Shown: one piece after another, positions 52,083-61,461 of the stretch | Layout: every line of letters starts with the position of its first letter | How positions within the stretch are numbered: position 1 is the first letter of the stretch | NCBI GenBank assembly: GCA_024224155.1 | Contig: JAAENP010000095.1 | Location: 1-64,000, forward strand | Reading direction: 5' to 3' | From: a bacterium | Lineage (GTDB): Bacteria > Acidobacteriota > Thermoanaerobaculia > Multivoradales > JAHEKO01 | DNA: 64,000 nt | Notes under the pieces: generated by a model | What the model was told of the DNA's origin: nothing | The model's input: the letters and a program-made list of their open reading frames with translations, nothing else | The model's database searches: none | Position numbers and translations under genes: made by a program

Positions 52083-55004
52083 ATGAAGCACCCAGCCCTG
52101 GCGGTCCCGGCCGCGTTAGCTCTCCTTGCACTCGGCGTCCTCCTCGGCTGCAGCGCGGCGCTGCCGGATCCCCAGGCTCCAGCCCCCGATTCGCCGACAC
52201 TTCCGCCACCCTCTGCCACCGCCGGAGGCGAGGCCGCGGCTGCCACCGATGTCGACCGGTTCGCTTCAGACGCGGTGATCCCCGTCGACCCGGACGTCAC
52301 CATCGGCAAACTCGACAACGGCCTCACCTACTACGTCCGCGCCAACGGCAAGCCCGAAAACCGAGCCTCCCTCCGCTTGGTGGTCAACGCCGGATCCATC
52401 GTCGAAGACGAGGACCAGCGCGGTCTGGCTCATTTCGTCGAGCACATGGCCTTTAACGGCACGCACAACTTTGCCAAGCAGGAACTGGTGGACTACCTGG
52501 AGAAGATCGGGATGCGCTTCGGCGCCGACGTCAATGCCTTCACCAGCTTCGACGAGACCGTGTACATGCTCGAGGTGCCCACGGACGATGACGAGATCTT
52601 CGCGACCGCGTTTCAAATCCTGGAGGATTGGGCGCATCGGGTCAGCTTCGACGGCGAGGAGATCGACAAGGAGCGGGGCGTGGTGGTCGAGGAGTGGCGC
52701 CTCGGACGGGGCGCCAACAGCCGGATTCGCGACCGGCAGTTTCCGGTGATCTTCCACGGCTCTCTCTACGCCGAGCGCCTGCCGATTGGTGAGCGAGAGA
52801 TCCTCGAGAAAGCTCCCCATGACTCCTTCCGGAGCTTCTACCGCGACTGGTACCGCCCAGATCTCATGGCCGTCGTAGCCGTGGGTGACTTCGATGAGAC
52901 CGACACCATCGGGCGCATCGAAGAGCACTTCGGTCGCATTCCGATGCCGGAGGAACCCCGTCCACGCACCGAGTCCCCGGTCCCCGGCCACGACGAAACG
53001 CTGACCTCGATCGTCACCGATGAGGAGGCCACCGCCGTGAGAGTCACTGTGGGCTACAAGCGACCCTTGCAGAAGACCCGATCCGTCGGCGATGCGCGCA
53101 GAGACCTCATCGACAATCTCTACGACGCCATGATGAACGCACGCCTGAGCGAGCTCGCCAAGGAAGCCGACCCCCCCTACCAGTATGGCTTCGCCGGCTC
53201 GGGGCCCCTGGGCAGAACCAAGGCGATGTACAGCATCTCGGCGGGTGTTCGTGACGGAGGCGTCGACCGAGGCCTGACGACGCTTCTCACCGAGGCCAAG
53301 CGCGTCGCGGAGCACGGCTTTTCGGCAAGCGAGCTGGAGCGAGCAAAGACCAACATGCTGCGCGGCATCGAGCGCCTTTGGGAAGAGCGCGACAAGCAGG
53401 AGTCCGCCCGTTACGTCGGCGGCTACTCTCGCCATTTCCTGGATCAGGCACCGATCCCGAGCATCGACTTCGTTCGCGACCTCTACACTCGGCTGATGCC
53501 GGGTATCGAGCTGGCCGAGGTCAACGCGCGGGCCGGTCAGTGGATCACCGACACCAACCGGATCATCCTCCTGAGCGGCCCCGACACCGACGAAGCCGGA
53601 ATCCCTCGAGAGGCCGAGCTGCTGGGCTTGTTCGCCGCCGCCGAGAAGCTGGACGTCACCCCCTGGGTGGATAGGACCCGCGACGAGCCGCTGGTCGAAA
53701 GGCAGCCCGAGCCCGGCAGCATCGTGTCGGAAGAGGCCATCGCCGAGATCGGAGCCACTCTATGGCAGCTCTCGAACGGTGCGCAGCTCTTGCTCAAACC
53801 GACCGACTTCAAGAACGACGAGGTTCTGATTCGAGGGTACAGCCCCGGCGGCCATTCTCTGGTCCCCGAACAGGATTACATTTCGGCCATCCAGGCCACC
53901 GCCGTGGCGGCAGAGATGGGGCTCGGCAACTTCGACTCCATTGAGCTCGGCAAGGCTCTGACCGGCAAGGTCGCCGGCGTCAACGCGTTCGTCGGTGAGA
54001 TCAGCGAGGGAATCAGCGGCCGCGCTTCGCCACGCGATCTCGAGACGCTGTTTCAACTCATCTACCTGAAGTTCACCGGAGCTCGGCGAGACGAGCGGGC
54101 CTTCAAGTCCTACCTCAGCACCGCCCGCGGCAATCTCGAGAACCAGGAGGCGTCGCCGAGCTTCTGGTTCAACAAGAAGTGGAACGAGGTGACCTTCAAG
54201 GGGCATCCCCGGCGCCGGCTGTTCACGATCGAAACCTACGACGAGGTCAATCTCGATCGCGCCCTCGAGATCTACAACGATCGCTTTGCCGACGCCTCCG
54301 ATTTCGTCTTTACGATGGTCGGGAGCTTCGAGCTGGACGTGGTCCGCCCGCTGGTCGAGACCTGGCTGGCTTCCCTGCCCGCAATCCACCGCAATGAGAC
54401 ATTTCGCGACGTCGAGGCCTACGCCGAGCCTGGCGTCAGCGAGTTCGAGGTGCGCAAAGGCATCGAGCCCAAAAGCAACGTGCGAATTGTCTTCCACGGC
54501 TTCGCCGACTGGAGCCCGCTCCAGGCTCACATCGCGTCTTCCATGGCCGATGCGCTTCGCATCCGGCTGCGTGAAGTCATGCGGGAAGATCTGGGCGGCG
54601 TCTACGGAGTGCGCGTCTACTCCAGCCTCCGCCGCTATCCAAAAGGTCGATACAACTCGGGCATCAGCTTTACCTGCGATCCCGATCGAACCGAAGAGCT
54701 CCTGTCGGCGGCGTTTGCCGAGCTCGACAGCCTGAGGACCGAGGGACCGACGCAGGCGACCGTCGATAAGGTGCGAGAGATCCAGCGGCGGTCGCGCGAG
54801 ACTGCGCTCGAGCGCAACGGCTTCTGGCTCGGGGCTCTCCACCTCCAGCAGATCAACGACCTGCCGCTTACCGAGATCCTCGAATACGACCGGAAGATCG
54901 AGGCCGTAACCCGCGACTCGGTTCGTGAAGCAGCTCGGCGCTACTTCGACAGCACGAGCTATATCCTGGGCGTACTCAATTCGGAAGAGGCCGCTACGGA
55001 CTAG
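52083..55004 (+). CDS. M16 family metallopeptidase, lipoprotein
   Basis: 973 residues. A lipoprotein signal ends at the lipobox VLLG-C (Cys23). The inverse zinc motif HFVEHMAFNG (HxxEH; His117, Glu120, His121) and the third ligand in the VVEEWRLGRG region (about 201-203) mark an active M16A half. The second half is a paired, catalytically silent M16 fold ending with the substrate-binding REVMREDLGGVYGVRVYSS. This is the pitrilysin/insulinase single-chain form, with N-terminal anchor suggesting a periplasmic or outer-membrane peptide-degrading role. No adjacent operon partner. Confidence 0.95.
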   Translation: MKHPALAVPAALALLALGVLLGCSAALPDPQAPAPDSPTLPPPSATAGGEAAAATDVDRFASDAVIPVDPDVTIGKLDNGLTYYVRANGKPENRASLRLVVNAGSIVEDEDQRGLAHFVEHMAFNGTHNFAKQELVDYLEKIGMRFGADVNAFTSFDETVYMLEVPTDDDEIFATAFQILEDWAHRVSFDGEEIDKERGVVVEEWRLGRGANSRIRDRQFPVIFHGSLYAERLPIGEREILEKAPHDSFRSFYRDWYRPDLMAVVAVGDFDETDTIGRIEEHFGRIPMPEEPRPRTESPVPGHDETLTSIVTDEEATAVRVTVGYKRPLQKTRSVGDARRDLIDNLYDAMMNARLSELAKEADPPYQYGFAGSGPLGRTKAMYSISAGVRDGGVDRGLTTLLTEAKRVAEHGFSASELERAKTNMLRGIERLWEERDKQESARYVGGYSRHFLDQAPIPSIDFVRDLYTRLMPGIELAEVNARAGQWITDTNRIILLSGPDTDEAGIPREAELLGLFAAAEKLDVTPWVDRTRDEPLVERQPEPGSIVSEEAIAEIGATLWQLSNGAQLLLKPTDFKNDEVLIRGYSPGGHSLVPEQDYISAIQATAVAAEMGLGNFDSIELGKALTGKVAGVNAFVGEISEGISGRASPRDLETLFQLIYLKFTGARRDERAFKSYLSTARGNLENQEASPSFWFNKKWNEVTFKGHPRRRLFTIETYDEVNLDRALEIYNDRFADASDFVFTMVGSFELDVVRPLVETWLASLPAIHRNETFRDVEAYAEPGVSEFEVRKGIEPKSNVRIVFHGFADWSPLQAHIASSMADALRIRLREVMREDLGGVYGVRVYSSLRRYPKGRYNSGISFTCDPDRTEELLSAAFAELDSLRTEGPTQATVDKVREIQRRSRETALERNGFWLGALHLQQINDLPLTEILEYDRKIEAVTRDSVREAARRYFDSTSYILGVLNSEEAATD

Positions 55005-55040
55005 CCTGCCCTTCTCACCAGCGTTCGTAACGAGGGGCCG

Positions 55041-56714
55041 CTAGATCCCCAGCTTGGTCGAGGTCGCCAGAATCGTGTCGCCCAGCGGATCGTGCAGGGC
55101 GAACACCAGGTCCTGAGGCTCACGCTTGACCTTGATCTCGAGCTCGTAGGTGGCATAGGCCCCGGCCGGGGGCGGCTCGTCGCCACTCAAGACCACCGGC
55201 ACCACCGAGATCTCGTTGCGCTCCCCGGCATCGTTGAGCGCGCCGATTCTCAGCTCGAGCTCGGCGACGAAACGACCCTCATAGGGCAGCATAGTGACCT
55301 CGTCCATCGGAATTCGGATCTCGACCGGCACCTCGACCCTGCGCCCCTTCTTGGGCACCGGCCCTAGCCGCACCTCGAGCGGATTGGCTCCTGGTAAGTC
55401 GCCGAAATAGAGCGCGCTCTCGACCATGAAGCCGAGCTCCTTCGACCGTGACAGATCCTGGAACCCCTCGCGGTAGCGGACCTTGAGCCCGGGGCGCGTC
55501 ACCTCGAGCCTGATCTTGTGATTCTTGTCGTCGCCCTGCCAATCGGGCGTGAAACCGAGCCAGTAGTAGGAACGGGTGTCTTCGATCACGGTATCGAAGG
55601 CCTTCAGGCGCGACTCACCAAGCATCGCCTGCCCACCGGTCTCGACCGCAAGGACCGCGAGTGTGGCCTGTACTTCGGACTCCCGAAAAGGAGCCCTGAA
55701 GATGGTCACACCGACACTGTCATCCAGCCCCGTATTGCCCGGAACGTCTACCGGATAGAGCGTATAGCCGAGCAGGTTGGCCACTTCGTACATGGGGCGG
55801 AGGAGCTTCGGCCCCTGGTGGCCGCACTCACCGGTGCGGTGAATCGCCGGAGTGGCGCCCATAACGTATTCGTATGCGGAGCTTGGCCAGCCGCCGGAGA
55901 GAAGCAACATCACCTTGCGTCCCGGCGGCGACCCGAAACTGCGCAGGGTCGCGGTGACCCCGGAGGTCACTCGCTTCAGCTGCCGCTCCAGGAAGTTGAT
56001 CGTCGCGCAGGCGTCGGCCTCACGACTCGCTGCACGAATGCCCTCAAAGGTGGGAGCTGGCGGATCGTCCCTGGTGTCCTGGACCGAGCCCGCTTCCGTC
56101 ACCTCGAAGCTCCCTGTCGCGTCGGTCGCATTCACAAGGGACGCTGAGGTAAAGCCGCGCGCCCTACGCCGTATCGCCTGCTCGAGGGTCGACCTCAAGC
56201 GCAGCTCGGACTGGGTCCAGGAGGTCAGCATCTCGATCCGCTTGCCGTCGAAGGCGACGATAGCCATTCGATCCTCCGGACCCAGTCGATCGAGACTTTC
56301 GACGATGCCCTGGATCACCTGGTTGCGGTCTCGCGCGATCTTGGTGAAATAGTCGTCGATGAATACCAAGTAGCTGGTGCCGACGCGCTGCCCGGCCTCG
56401 ACACCTACATTCGGGGCGGCTGGCATCTTCTCCTTGGATGCCAGCACTTTCTTCTCGAGCAGCCGACCCTCCGAGATCTCGGAGAAGAAGCCGATAGGCA
56501 CCTCCTTGCCGTCCACCCGAAGCCGGAAGTCATCCTCGGCGAGGTCCGAGACCCGGTTGCCCTGCTTATCTTCCACAACCACCTCGACGTTGACCACACG
56601 CACCTCGAGGCGCTCTCCGAAAACGCCCGCCGGCCGTTCCTGAGCGATCGCTCCGGAGGCGAGGAGACAAGGCGCCCACATTCCGAAACACGCCATGGCT
56701 ATCTTGCGATTCAT
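55041..56714 (-). CDS. Exported VWFA-related protein, Acidobacteria type (copy 1)
   Basis: 557 residues with a signal peptide (1-24). The start of the mature part, FGERLEVRVVNVEVVVEDKQGN, followed by an SDLAEDDFRLRVDGKEVPI block, is the N-terminal beta unit of VWFA-related proteins described from Acidobacteria. The VWA fold follows with SYLVFIDDYF at the metal site (Asp120-Asp121-Tyr122), where a normal MIDAS would be DxSxS. A C-terminal beta domain (RVEVPVEIRIPMDEVTML) ends at TSTKLGI. The second copy at 56801 is 87 bp upstream in transcription, so they are tandem duplicates. Function unknown; adhesion or scaffold role is inference. Confidence 0.88.
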   Translation of the reverse strand: MNRKIAMACFGMWAPCLLASGAIAQERPAGVFGERLEVRVVNVEVVVEDKQGNRVSDLAEDDFRLRVDGKEVPIGFFSEISEGRLLEKKVLASKEKMPAAPNVGVEAGQRVGTSYLVFIDDYFTKIARDRNQVIQGIVESLDRLGPEDRMAIVAFDGKRIEMLTSWTQSELRLRSTLEQAIRRRARGFTSASLVNATDATGSFEVTEAGSVQDTRDDPPAPTFEGIRAASREADACATINFLERQLKRVTSGVTATLRSFGSPPGRKVMLLLSGGWPSSAYEYVMGATPAIHRTGECGHQGPKLLRPMYEVANLLGYTLYPVDVPGNTGLDDSVGVTIFRAPFRESEVQATLAVLAVETGGQAMLGESRLKAFDTVIEDTRSYYWLGFTPDWQGDDKNHKIRLEVTRPGLKVRYREGFQDLSRSKELGFMVESALYFGDLPGANPLEVRLGPVPKKGRRVEVPVEIRIPMDEVTMLPYEGRFVAELELRIGALNDAGERNEISVVPVVLSGDEPPPAGAYATYELEIKVKREPQDLVFALHDPLGDTILATSTKLGI

Positions 56715-56800
56715 CGGCTCCCTCCTTCCCCGAGGCTAACCTAGATTTACGAGTTTCGCGCTTGACTTGCCCACGAACGGCCGAAGTCGGCGCTCCGCCC

Positions 56801-58561
56801 CTAGAGCGCGAGCTTGGTCGCCGCGGCTAGAATCGTATCGCCGAGCGGATCGTGAAGAACGAAGACGAGATCCTGCGCCTGGCGCTTGACCTTGATCTCG
56901 AGCTCGTAGGCGGCGTATGCCCCGGGCGGCGGCGGCTCGTCGTCACTCAACGCCACCGGCACCACCGAGATCTCGTTTCGCTCGCCATTCTCGTTCAGTG
57001 AGCCAATGCGTAGCTCGAGCCTCGCCACGTAGCGGCCTCGATCAAGCAACATAGTGAGCTCGTCCATCGGAATCCTGAGCTCGAGCGGCACCTCAACCCT
57101 GCGGCCTTTCCTGGGCACGGCACCAAGCCGAACCTGCAGAGGCTTCGAGCCCGGCAGTTCTCCGAAGAACAGGGCGCTCTCGACCATGAACCCGAGCTCC
57201 TTGGATCGGGACAGATCCTGAAAGCCCTCCCGATAGCGTACCCGCAATCCGGGCTCTCGGACGTCCAGCTTGATGTCGTGATCGCGGTCGTCGCCGCGCC
57301 AAGCGGGAACGAAGCCCAACCAGTAGTACGAGCGGGTGTTGTCAACGACGGTCTCGAACGCGCTCAAGCGGGCGCCATCCAACATCGCACGTCCGCCGGT
57401 CTCGACGGCCAGCTCCGCCAGCGTTGCGTGGATCTCGGATTCCCGAAAGGCCGCAGTCGGAATTCGGGAGAGTGAGCTGCCGGTAATCCCCGGCCCTGTC
57501 GCCGCCAGAGCCAAGTCGTCGGCTTCGTCGGCATGTACGCTCAGTCGAGACTCGTCTGGGAGATCGATCGGATAGAGCGTGTAGCCCAGCAGGTTGGCGA
57601 TGTCGTACATGGGCTTTACGATCCGCTCGGACGCAGCCCCACACTCTCCGGTCTCGAGCAACGGCTGTGTCGGACCGAGAAGGTAGTCGTAGGCGGAACT
57701 CGGCCAGCCCCCGGACAGGACCAGCATGACCTTACGCCCTGGAGGAGATGAGAAACTCCGCAATGTCGCCGTGACTCCCGATGTCACCCGTCGGAGCTGT
57801 CTCTCCAGGAAGTTGATCGCGGCACAGGAATCGGCCTCCGGGCTGGCGACATCGAGTGGCGGCAGGTCCGTGACTGGGATCGCTTCGCCGGCATTCTCGA
57901 ATGCAGCTTGCGCCTCGGCCGGTATGCGTGCCGCCGCCGGCTGGACCGCACCGAGCCGAGTATTGCTGTCAGCTCGCTGCGTCTCCGTGTTCGTCCGGAT
58001 ACCTCGAGCCTGGCGCAGCTTTGCCCGCTCGAGGGTCGAACTCAACCGGGACCGGGACTGGGACCACGAGCTCAGCATCTCGATCTTGCGGCCGTCGAAC
58101 GCGACAATCGCCATGCGGTCCTCGGATCCGAGGCGGTAAAGACCGTCGATGATGCCTTGAATCACCTGGTTGCGATCTCGAGCAACGGTGGTGAAGTAGT
58201 CGTCGATGAACACCAGGTAGCTGGTGCCCACCTCCTGGCCGGCATCGAGCCCCTTGACGCCGGAGACTGGAGTGTCGACGTCCGTCTCAAGAAGCCTCCG
58301 GTCGAGTACACGACCGTCGGCAATCTCGGAGAAGAAGCCGATCGGAACCGCTTTCCCGTCGATCCTAAGAACGAAATCATCAAGGGCTAGATTATGGACA
58401 CGGTTCCCTTCACGGTCTTCGACCACTACCTCGACGTTGACCACTCGAACCTCGACCCTCTCCCCGAAAATAGCTGCCGGATCTTCATCGGCGACCGCAA
58501 AAGAGGTCACCAAGAACAGAGCCAAGAGGACAGAGGACGCTTGCGCCGCCTTGTGGGTCAT
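56801..58561 (-). CDS. Exported VWFA-related protein, Acidobacteria type (copy 2)
   Basis: 586 residues from the ATG at 58561 (MTHKAAQASSVLLALFLVTSF), with GGAGG 7 nt upstream; the frame extends to 58777 but without a signal sequence. Architecture follows copy 1: FGERVEVRVVNVEVVVEDREGN at the N-terminus, VFIDDYFTTVARDRNQ as the altered metal-site region, and RVEVPLELRIPMDELTML near the end. It differs from copy 1 by an insertion of about 40 residues rich in Ala/Pro (ARIPAEAQAAFENAGEAIPVTDLPPLD region) and by another near SVHADEADDLALAA. It is divergent from the PQQ-LolA-like gene (206 bp). Confidence 0.88.
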   Translation of the reverse strand: MTHKAAQASSVLLALFLVTSFAVADEDPAAIFGERVEVRVVNVEVVVEDREGNRVHNLALDDFVLRIDGKAVPIGFFSEIADGRVLDRRLLETDVDTPVSGVKGLDAGQEVGTSYLVFIDDYFTTVARDRNQVIQGIIDGLYRLGSEDRMAIVAFDGRKIEMLSSWSQSRSRLSSTLERAKLRQARGIRTNTETQRADSNTRLGAVQPAAARIPAEAQAAFENAGEAIPVTDLPPLDVASPEADSCAAINFLERQLRRVTSGVTATLRSFSSPPGRKVMLVLSGGWPSSAYDYLLGPTQPLLETGECGAASERIVKPMYDIANLLGYTLYPIDLPDESRLSVHADEADDLALAATGPGITGSSLSRIPTAAFRESEIHATLAELAVETGGRAMLDGARLSAFETVVDNTRSYYWLGFVPAWRGDDRDHDIKLDVREPGLRVRYREGFQDLSRSKELGFMVESALFFGELPGSKPLQVRLGAVPRKGRRVEVPLELRIPMDELTMLLDRGRYVARLELRIGSLNENGERNEISVVPVALSDDEPPPPGAYAAYELEIKVKRQAQDLVFVLHDPLGDTILAAATKLAL

Positions 58562-58767
58562 GGAACCACCTCCGTGAGTTGTCGTCGCAAGCCCAGAACA
58601 GCAAGATCCGCGCCACCGCGAAGGCAACTTCATGGCGACCGAGTCGTATCTGGCTGCATGGTCGTGAGACACTACCCGCTCCGAGTAGCCAACTGAACCG
58701 ACGACTCCCGGCGCGCCGATCGCGCGGTGGCTGCTCGAAACGTCCGTATCGCAAGAAAGGTGTACAC

Positions 58768-60846
58768 ATGAGGTCATCCAGTCTCACCAGTTCGCTGCTC
58801 GTATCTCTCCTGCTTGCCTCCTTTGTCTTGGCTCTCCCAGCCCCGACACCCGCCGGCGACACCGAAGACTGGACGCGCTGGGGCGGTCCCAGCCAAGATT
58901 TCAAAGCACCGGCTGCCGACATAGCCCAGCGCTGGCCCGCTACCGGTCCCAAGAGGCTCTGGTCTCGCGAGCTCGGCGACGGCTATTCCACGGTTCTGGT
59001 CGAGGGCGGCCGTCTCTACACCATGTACCGGGCCGGCGAGGAGGAGGCGGTGATCTGCCTCGACGCCGAAAGCGGCAAGACGCTCTGGGAGCGACGCTAC
59101 GACCACGACCCGCATGAGAACCACGTCACGCAGTTCGGAATCGGCCCGCGAGCCACCCCTCTCGTCTCGGGCGAGCGGATCTACACCATCGGAGTTGCCG
59201 GCCGCTTGCACGTCCTCGACAAGTCCACCGGCGAGGTCATCTGGTCACAGGACCTTTGGGGAGAGGAGTTCGGCGGCAATCTGCTTCCTCATGGGTACGC
59301 CTCGAGCCCGGTCGAGTACGCAGACACCGTCATCGCGCTCGTCGGCGGCGAGAACAAGAGCATCGTTGCCTTCAACAAGAAGGACGGTTCCGTGGCCTGG
59401 CAGAGTCTGAGCTTCGCCAACAGCTACGCGACGCCCAAGATCTTCGATATCCAAGGCCAGGACCAGCTGGTCACGTTCATGGCCCAGGAGCTCGTCGGGG
59501 TCGACCCGACCAACGGCGAGCTGCTCTGGAGCCACCCGGTGGAGAACCAGTTCCAGCAGAACATCAACCCGCCGACTCTGGTCGACGGCAGGTATCTCTT
59601 TCTGTCCTCGCTACAAGCCGGTTCGCACGGCCTCGAGCTCATCCGTAGCGACGACGGAAAGACCCAAGTCAAGGAGCTCTGGTCGACGCGCAAGATCCAG
59701 TTCTACCACGTGACTAGCGTCGGCGATGGCGACTATGTCTACGGCACCAGCGGCGGCGGCTCACCCGCCTTTATGTCGGCCATCAATGTCAAGACGGGCG
59801 AGATTCCGTGGCGGCGGCGCGGTTTCGCCAAGGCCAACACCGTTTTCGCCGACGGCCGGGTGATCGTGCTCGACGAAGACGGCAAGCTCTACCTCACCAC
59901 CGCGACGCCCGAAGACATGACGATCCACTCCGAGGTCGAGCTCCTGAACCGGGTGGCCTGGACGGCACCGACCATCGTGGGCAAGACCATGTACGTGCGC
60001 GACAAGGTCAACATCATGGCTCTGGATCTGAGTACCGAGACGTCGAGTCCGGATGGCGAAGACGTCGCGACCGGGGTCGCGGAGGCCGTCGAGGTTGCTC
60101 TCGAGGCGGAGGCAACAGATGTCGCCGAGGCGGCGTTCGATTCTGTCGAGAGCAGCCTGGGCGCCCTGGAGGAAGATCCCAACGAGCCCGAAGCACTCAG
60201 GATTCTGAGGAAGGTCGACGCCGCGACCAAAGCGGTCTCCGGCGTTCGCTACAAGGCAACCAGCAAGCCGAGTGGCGCCGCTACCAACTTCGCCGCCCCC
60301 ACCGCGGGCGATGCCCTGATGTTCGGCTGGACCGGTACCGGACCGGAGAACTTCCACACCAACGTCAAGAGCACACGGGTTGGCTCCGACGAACCGATCG
60401 AGCTGACCGCCGGGGGAGACGGAGACCTCTACTTCTTGATCGATCATAAGACCCAGAAGGCCTACGTCGATATGGATCCCAACGTCACAGGGTCGGGCGG
60501 CCGGACTCTCGGCAACATCCGAATGATCGAGTTCATCCACCCGACGCCGTTCGACGACGAGATCAACGGCGACAAGGCCGAGCTCATGGGGACCGAGAAC
60601 GTCGCCGGCGTGGAATGCTACAAGATCCACGTGACCTACGCCGGTGGCCAAGGTGAGTCGACCTGGTTCTTCTCCACCCAGGACTACCTCCCCCGCAGAC
60701 GGATACGGATCTTCAACACTCCTCAGGGCGAGGGCGCGATCGACATCACCGTGAGCGAGCTCAGTGTGGACCCGGACGTGGTGCCCGCGGCCTTCAAACT
60801 CGAGCTACCGGAAGGCTACGAGCGAGTCGACGACTTCGCGCCCTAG
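58768..60846 (+). CDS. Exported PQQ-propeller protein with C-terminal LolA-like domain
   Basis: 692 residues from the ATG at 58768 (MRSSSLTSSLLVSLLLASFVLALP), signal peptide ending at PAGD; the frame to 58579 has no signal. An eight-bladed-type propeller spans about 30-430 (DWTRWGGPSQDFKAPAADI, AESGKTLWERRY, STGEVIWSQDLW). An Ala/Glu-rich linker (VAEAVEVALEAEATDV) leads to a beta-rich domain (about 490-690) with LYFLIDHKTQKAYVDMD, MGTENVAGVECYKIHVTYAGG and STWFFSTQDYLPRRRI, the pattern of outer-membrane-lipoprotein-sorting/LolA-like folds. The fused order is unusual. A shorter propeller without this domain is at 36002. Confidence 0.85.
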   Translation: MRSSSLTSSLLVSLLLASFVLALPAPTPAGDTEDWTRWGGPSQDFKAPAADIAQRWPATGPKRLWSRELGDGYSTVLVEGGRLYTMYRAGEEEAVICLDAESGKTLWERRYDHDPHENHVTQFGIGPRATPLVSGERIYTIGVAGRLHVLDKSTGEVIWSQDLWGEEFGGNLLPHGYASSPVEYADTVIALVGGENKSIVAFNKKDGSVAWQSLSFANSYATPKIFDIQGQDQLVTFMAQELVGVDPTNGELLWSHPVENQFQQNINPPTLVDGRYLFLSSLQAGSHGLELIRSDDGKTQVKELWSTRKIQFYHVTSVGDGDYVYGTSGGGSPAFMSAINVKTGEIPWRRRGFAKANTVFADGRVIVLDEDGKLYLTTATPEDMTIHSEVELLNRVAWTAPTIVGKTMYVRDKVNIMALDLSTETSSPDGEDVATGVAEAVEVALEAEATDVAEAAFDSVESSLGALEEDPNEPEALRILRKVDAATKAVSGVRYKATSKPSGAATNFAAPTAGDALMFGWTGTGPENFHTNVKSTRVGSDEPIELTAGGDGDLYFLIDHKTQKAYVDMDPNVTGSGGRTLGNIRMIEFIHPTPFDDEINGDKAELMGTENVAGVECYKIHVTYAGGQGESTWFFSTQDYLPRRRIRIFNTPQGEGAIDITVSELSVDPDVVPAAFKLELPEGYERVDDFAP

Positions 60847-60877
60847 GGCTTGGCCCCGAAGGCCTGGAAAGCAGCGC

Positions 60878-61405
60878 CTACTGGACGCAGGCGGCTCTGA
60901 TCTGCTCGTCCGAAAGGCCGGCCCTGGCCATGGCGGCGATCTGTTCTATGGCGCACGAGCTGCCTTCCGGTTTGACGCTGCCCGAGCTTGCACCTTCGGC
61001 GGCTTTCGCGCCCACGGCACCCGGCTCCGGAGGCCGATAGCCCTGTTTCGCCAGCTTCGCCCGCGCCTGCTGGATGTACTCGGGGTCGGCGTTTCGCTCG
61101 CAACCGACCCGGTCTTCGCCGTCGGCAAAGTAGAACTGGGCCCGGATGCTCGCGTTCGCCGAATCGTCGGCCTGGCCGGTTTCGGACTCCTGTTCGAGAA
61201 TCCTCAGGTGGGAGTAGCCGGCGGCCACACAGAGAGAGGCCGTCTTCGTGTAGACCAGCTTCATGGCCTTGCCGCGCAGTCCGATGACCTTGACCCGGTG
61301 ACTGACGACGAAGACGTCGTCGTCGAGCTGTGTGAAGGTGATCACGGCCCGCGCCGCCTGGGGAACGAGCAGCGCCGCCGCCAATAGAAAGATTGTCACT
61401 CTCAC
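60878..61405 (-). CDS. Small exported protein of unknown function
   Basis: 175 residues with a signal peptide (RVTIFLLAAALLVPQAARA). The mature N-terminal half is a compact beta unit with FTQLDDDVFVVSHRVKVIG and VYTKTASLCVAAGYSHLRIL, which reminds me of small exported proteins with a YT..SxxxALxxAxxLT-type motif but is not certain. The C-terminal half is low-complexity and ends in an SCAIEQIAAMARAGLSDEQI-type helix. Convergent with the PQQ-LolA-like gene, 31 bp apart. No function is suggested. Confidence 0.75.
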   Translation of the reverse strand: MRVTIFLLAAALLVPQAARAVITFTQLDDDVFVVSHRVKVIGLRGKAMKLVYTKTASLCVAAGYSHLRILEQESETGQADDSANASIRAQFYFADGEDRVGCERNADPEYIQQARAKLAKQGYRPPEPGAVGAKAAEGASSGSVKPEGSSCAIEQIAAMARAGLSDEQIRAACVQ

Positions 61406-61461
61406 TTCATTGCTCCTTTCTTGCCGGGTCTTTGCCCCGGCTAGATAGCTGCGCTCGACGG

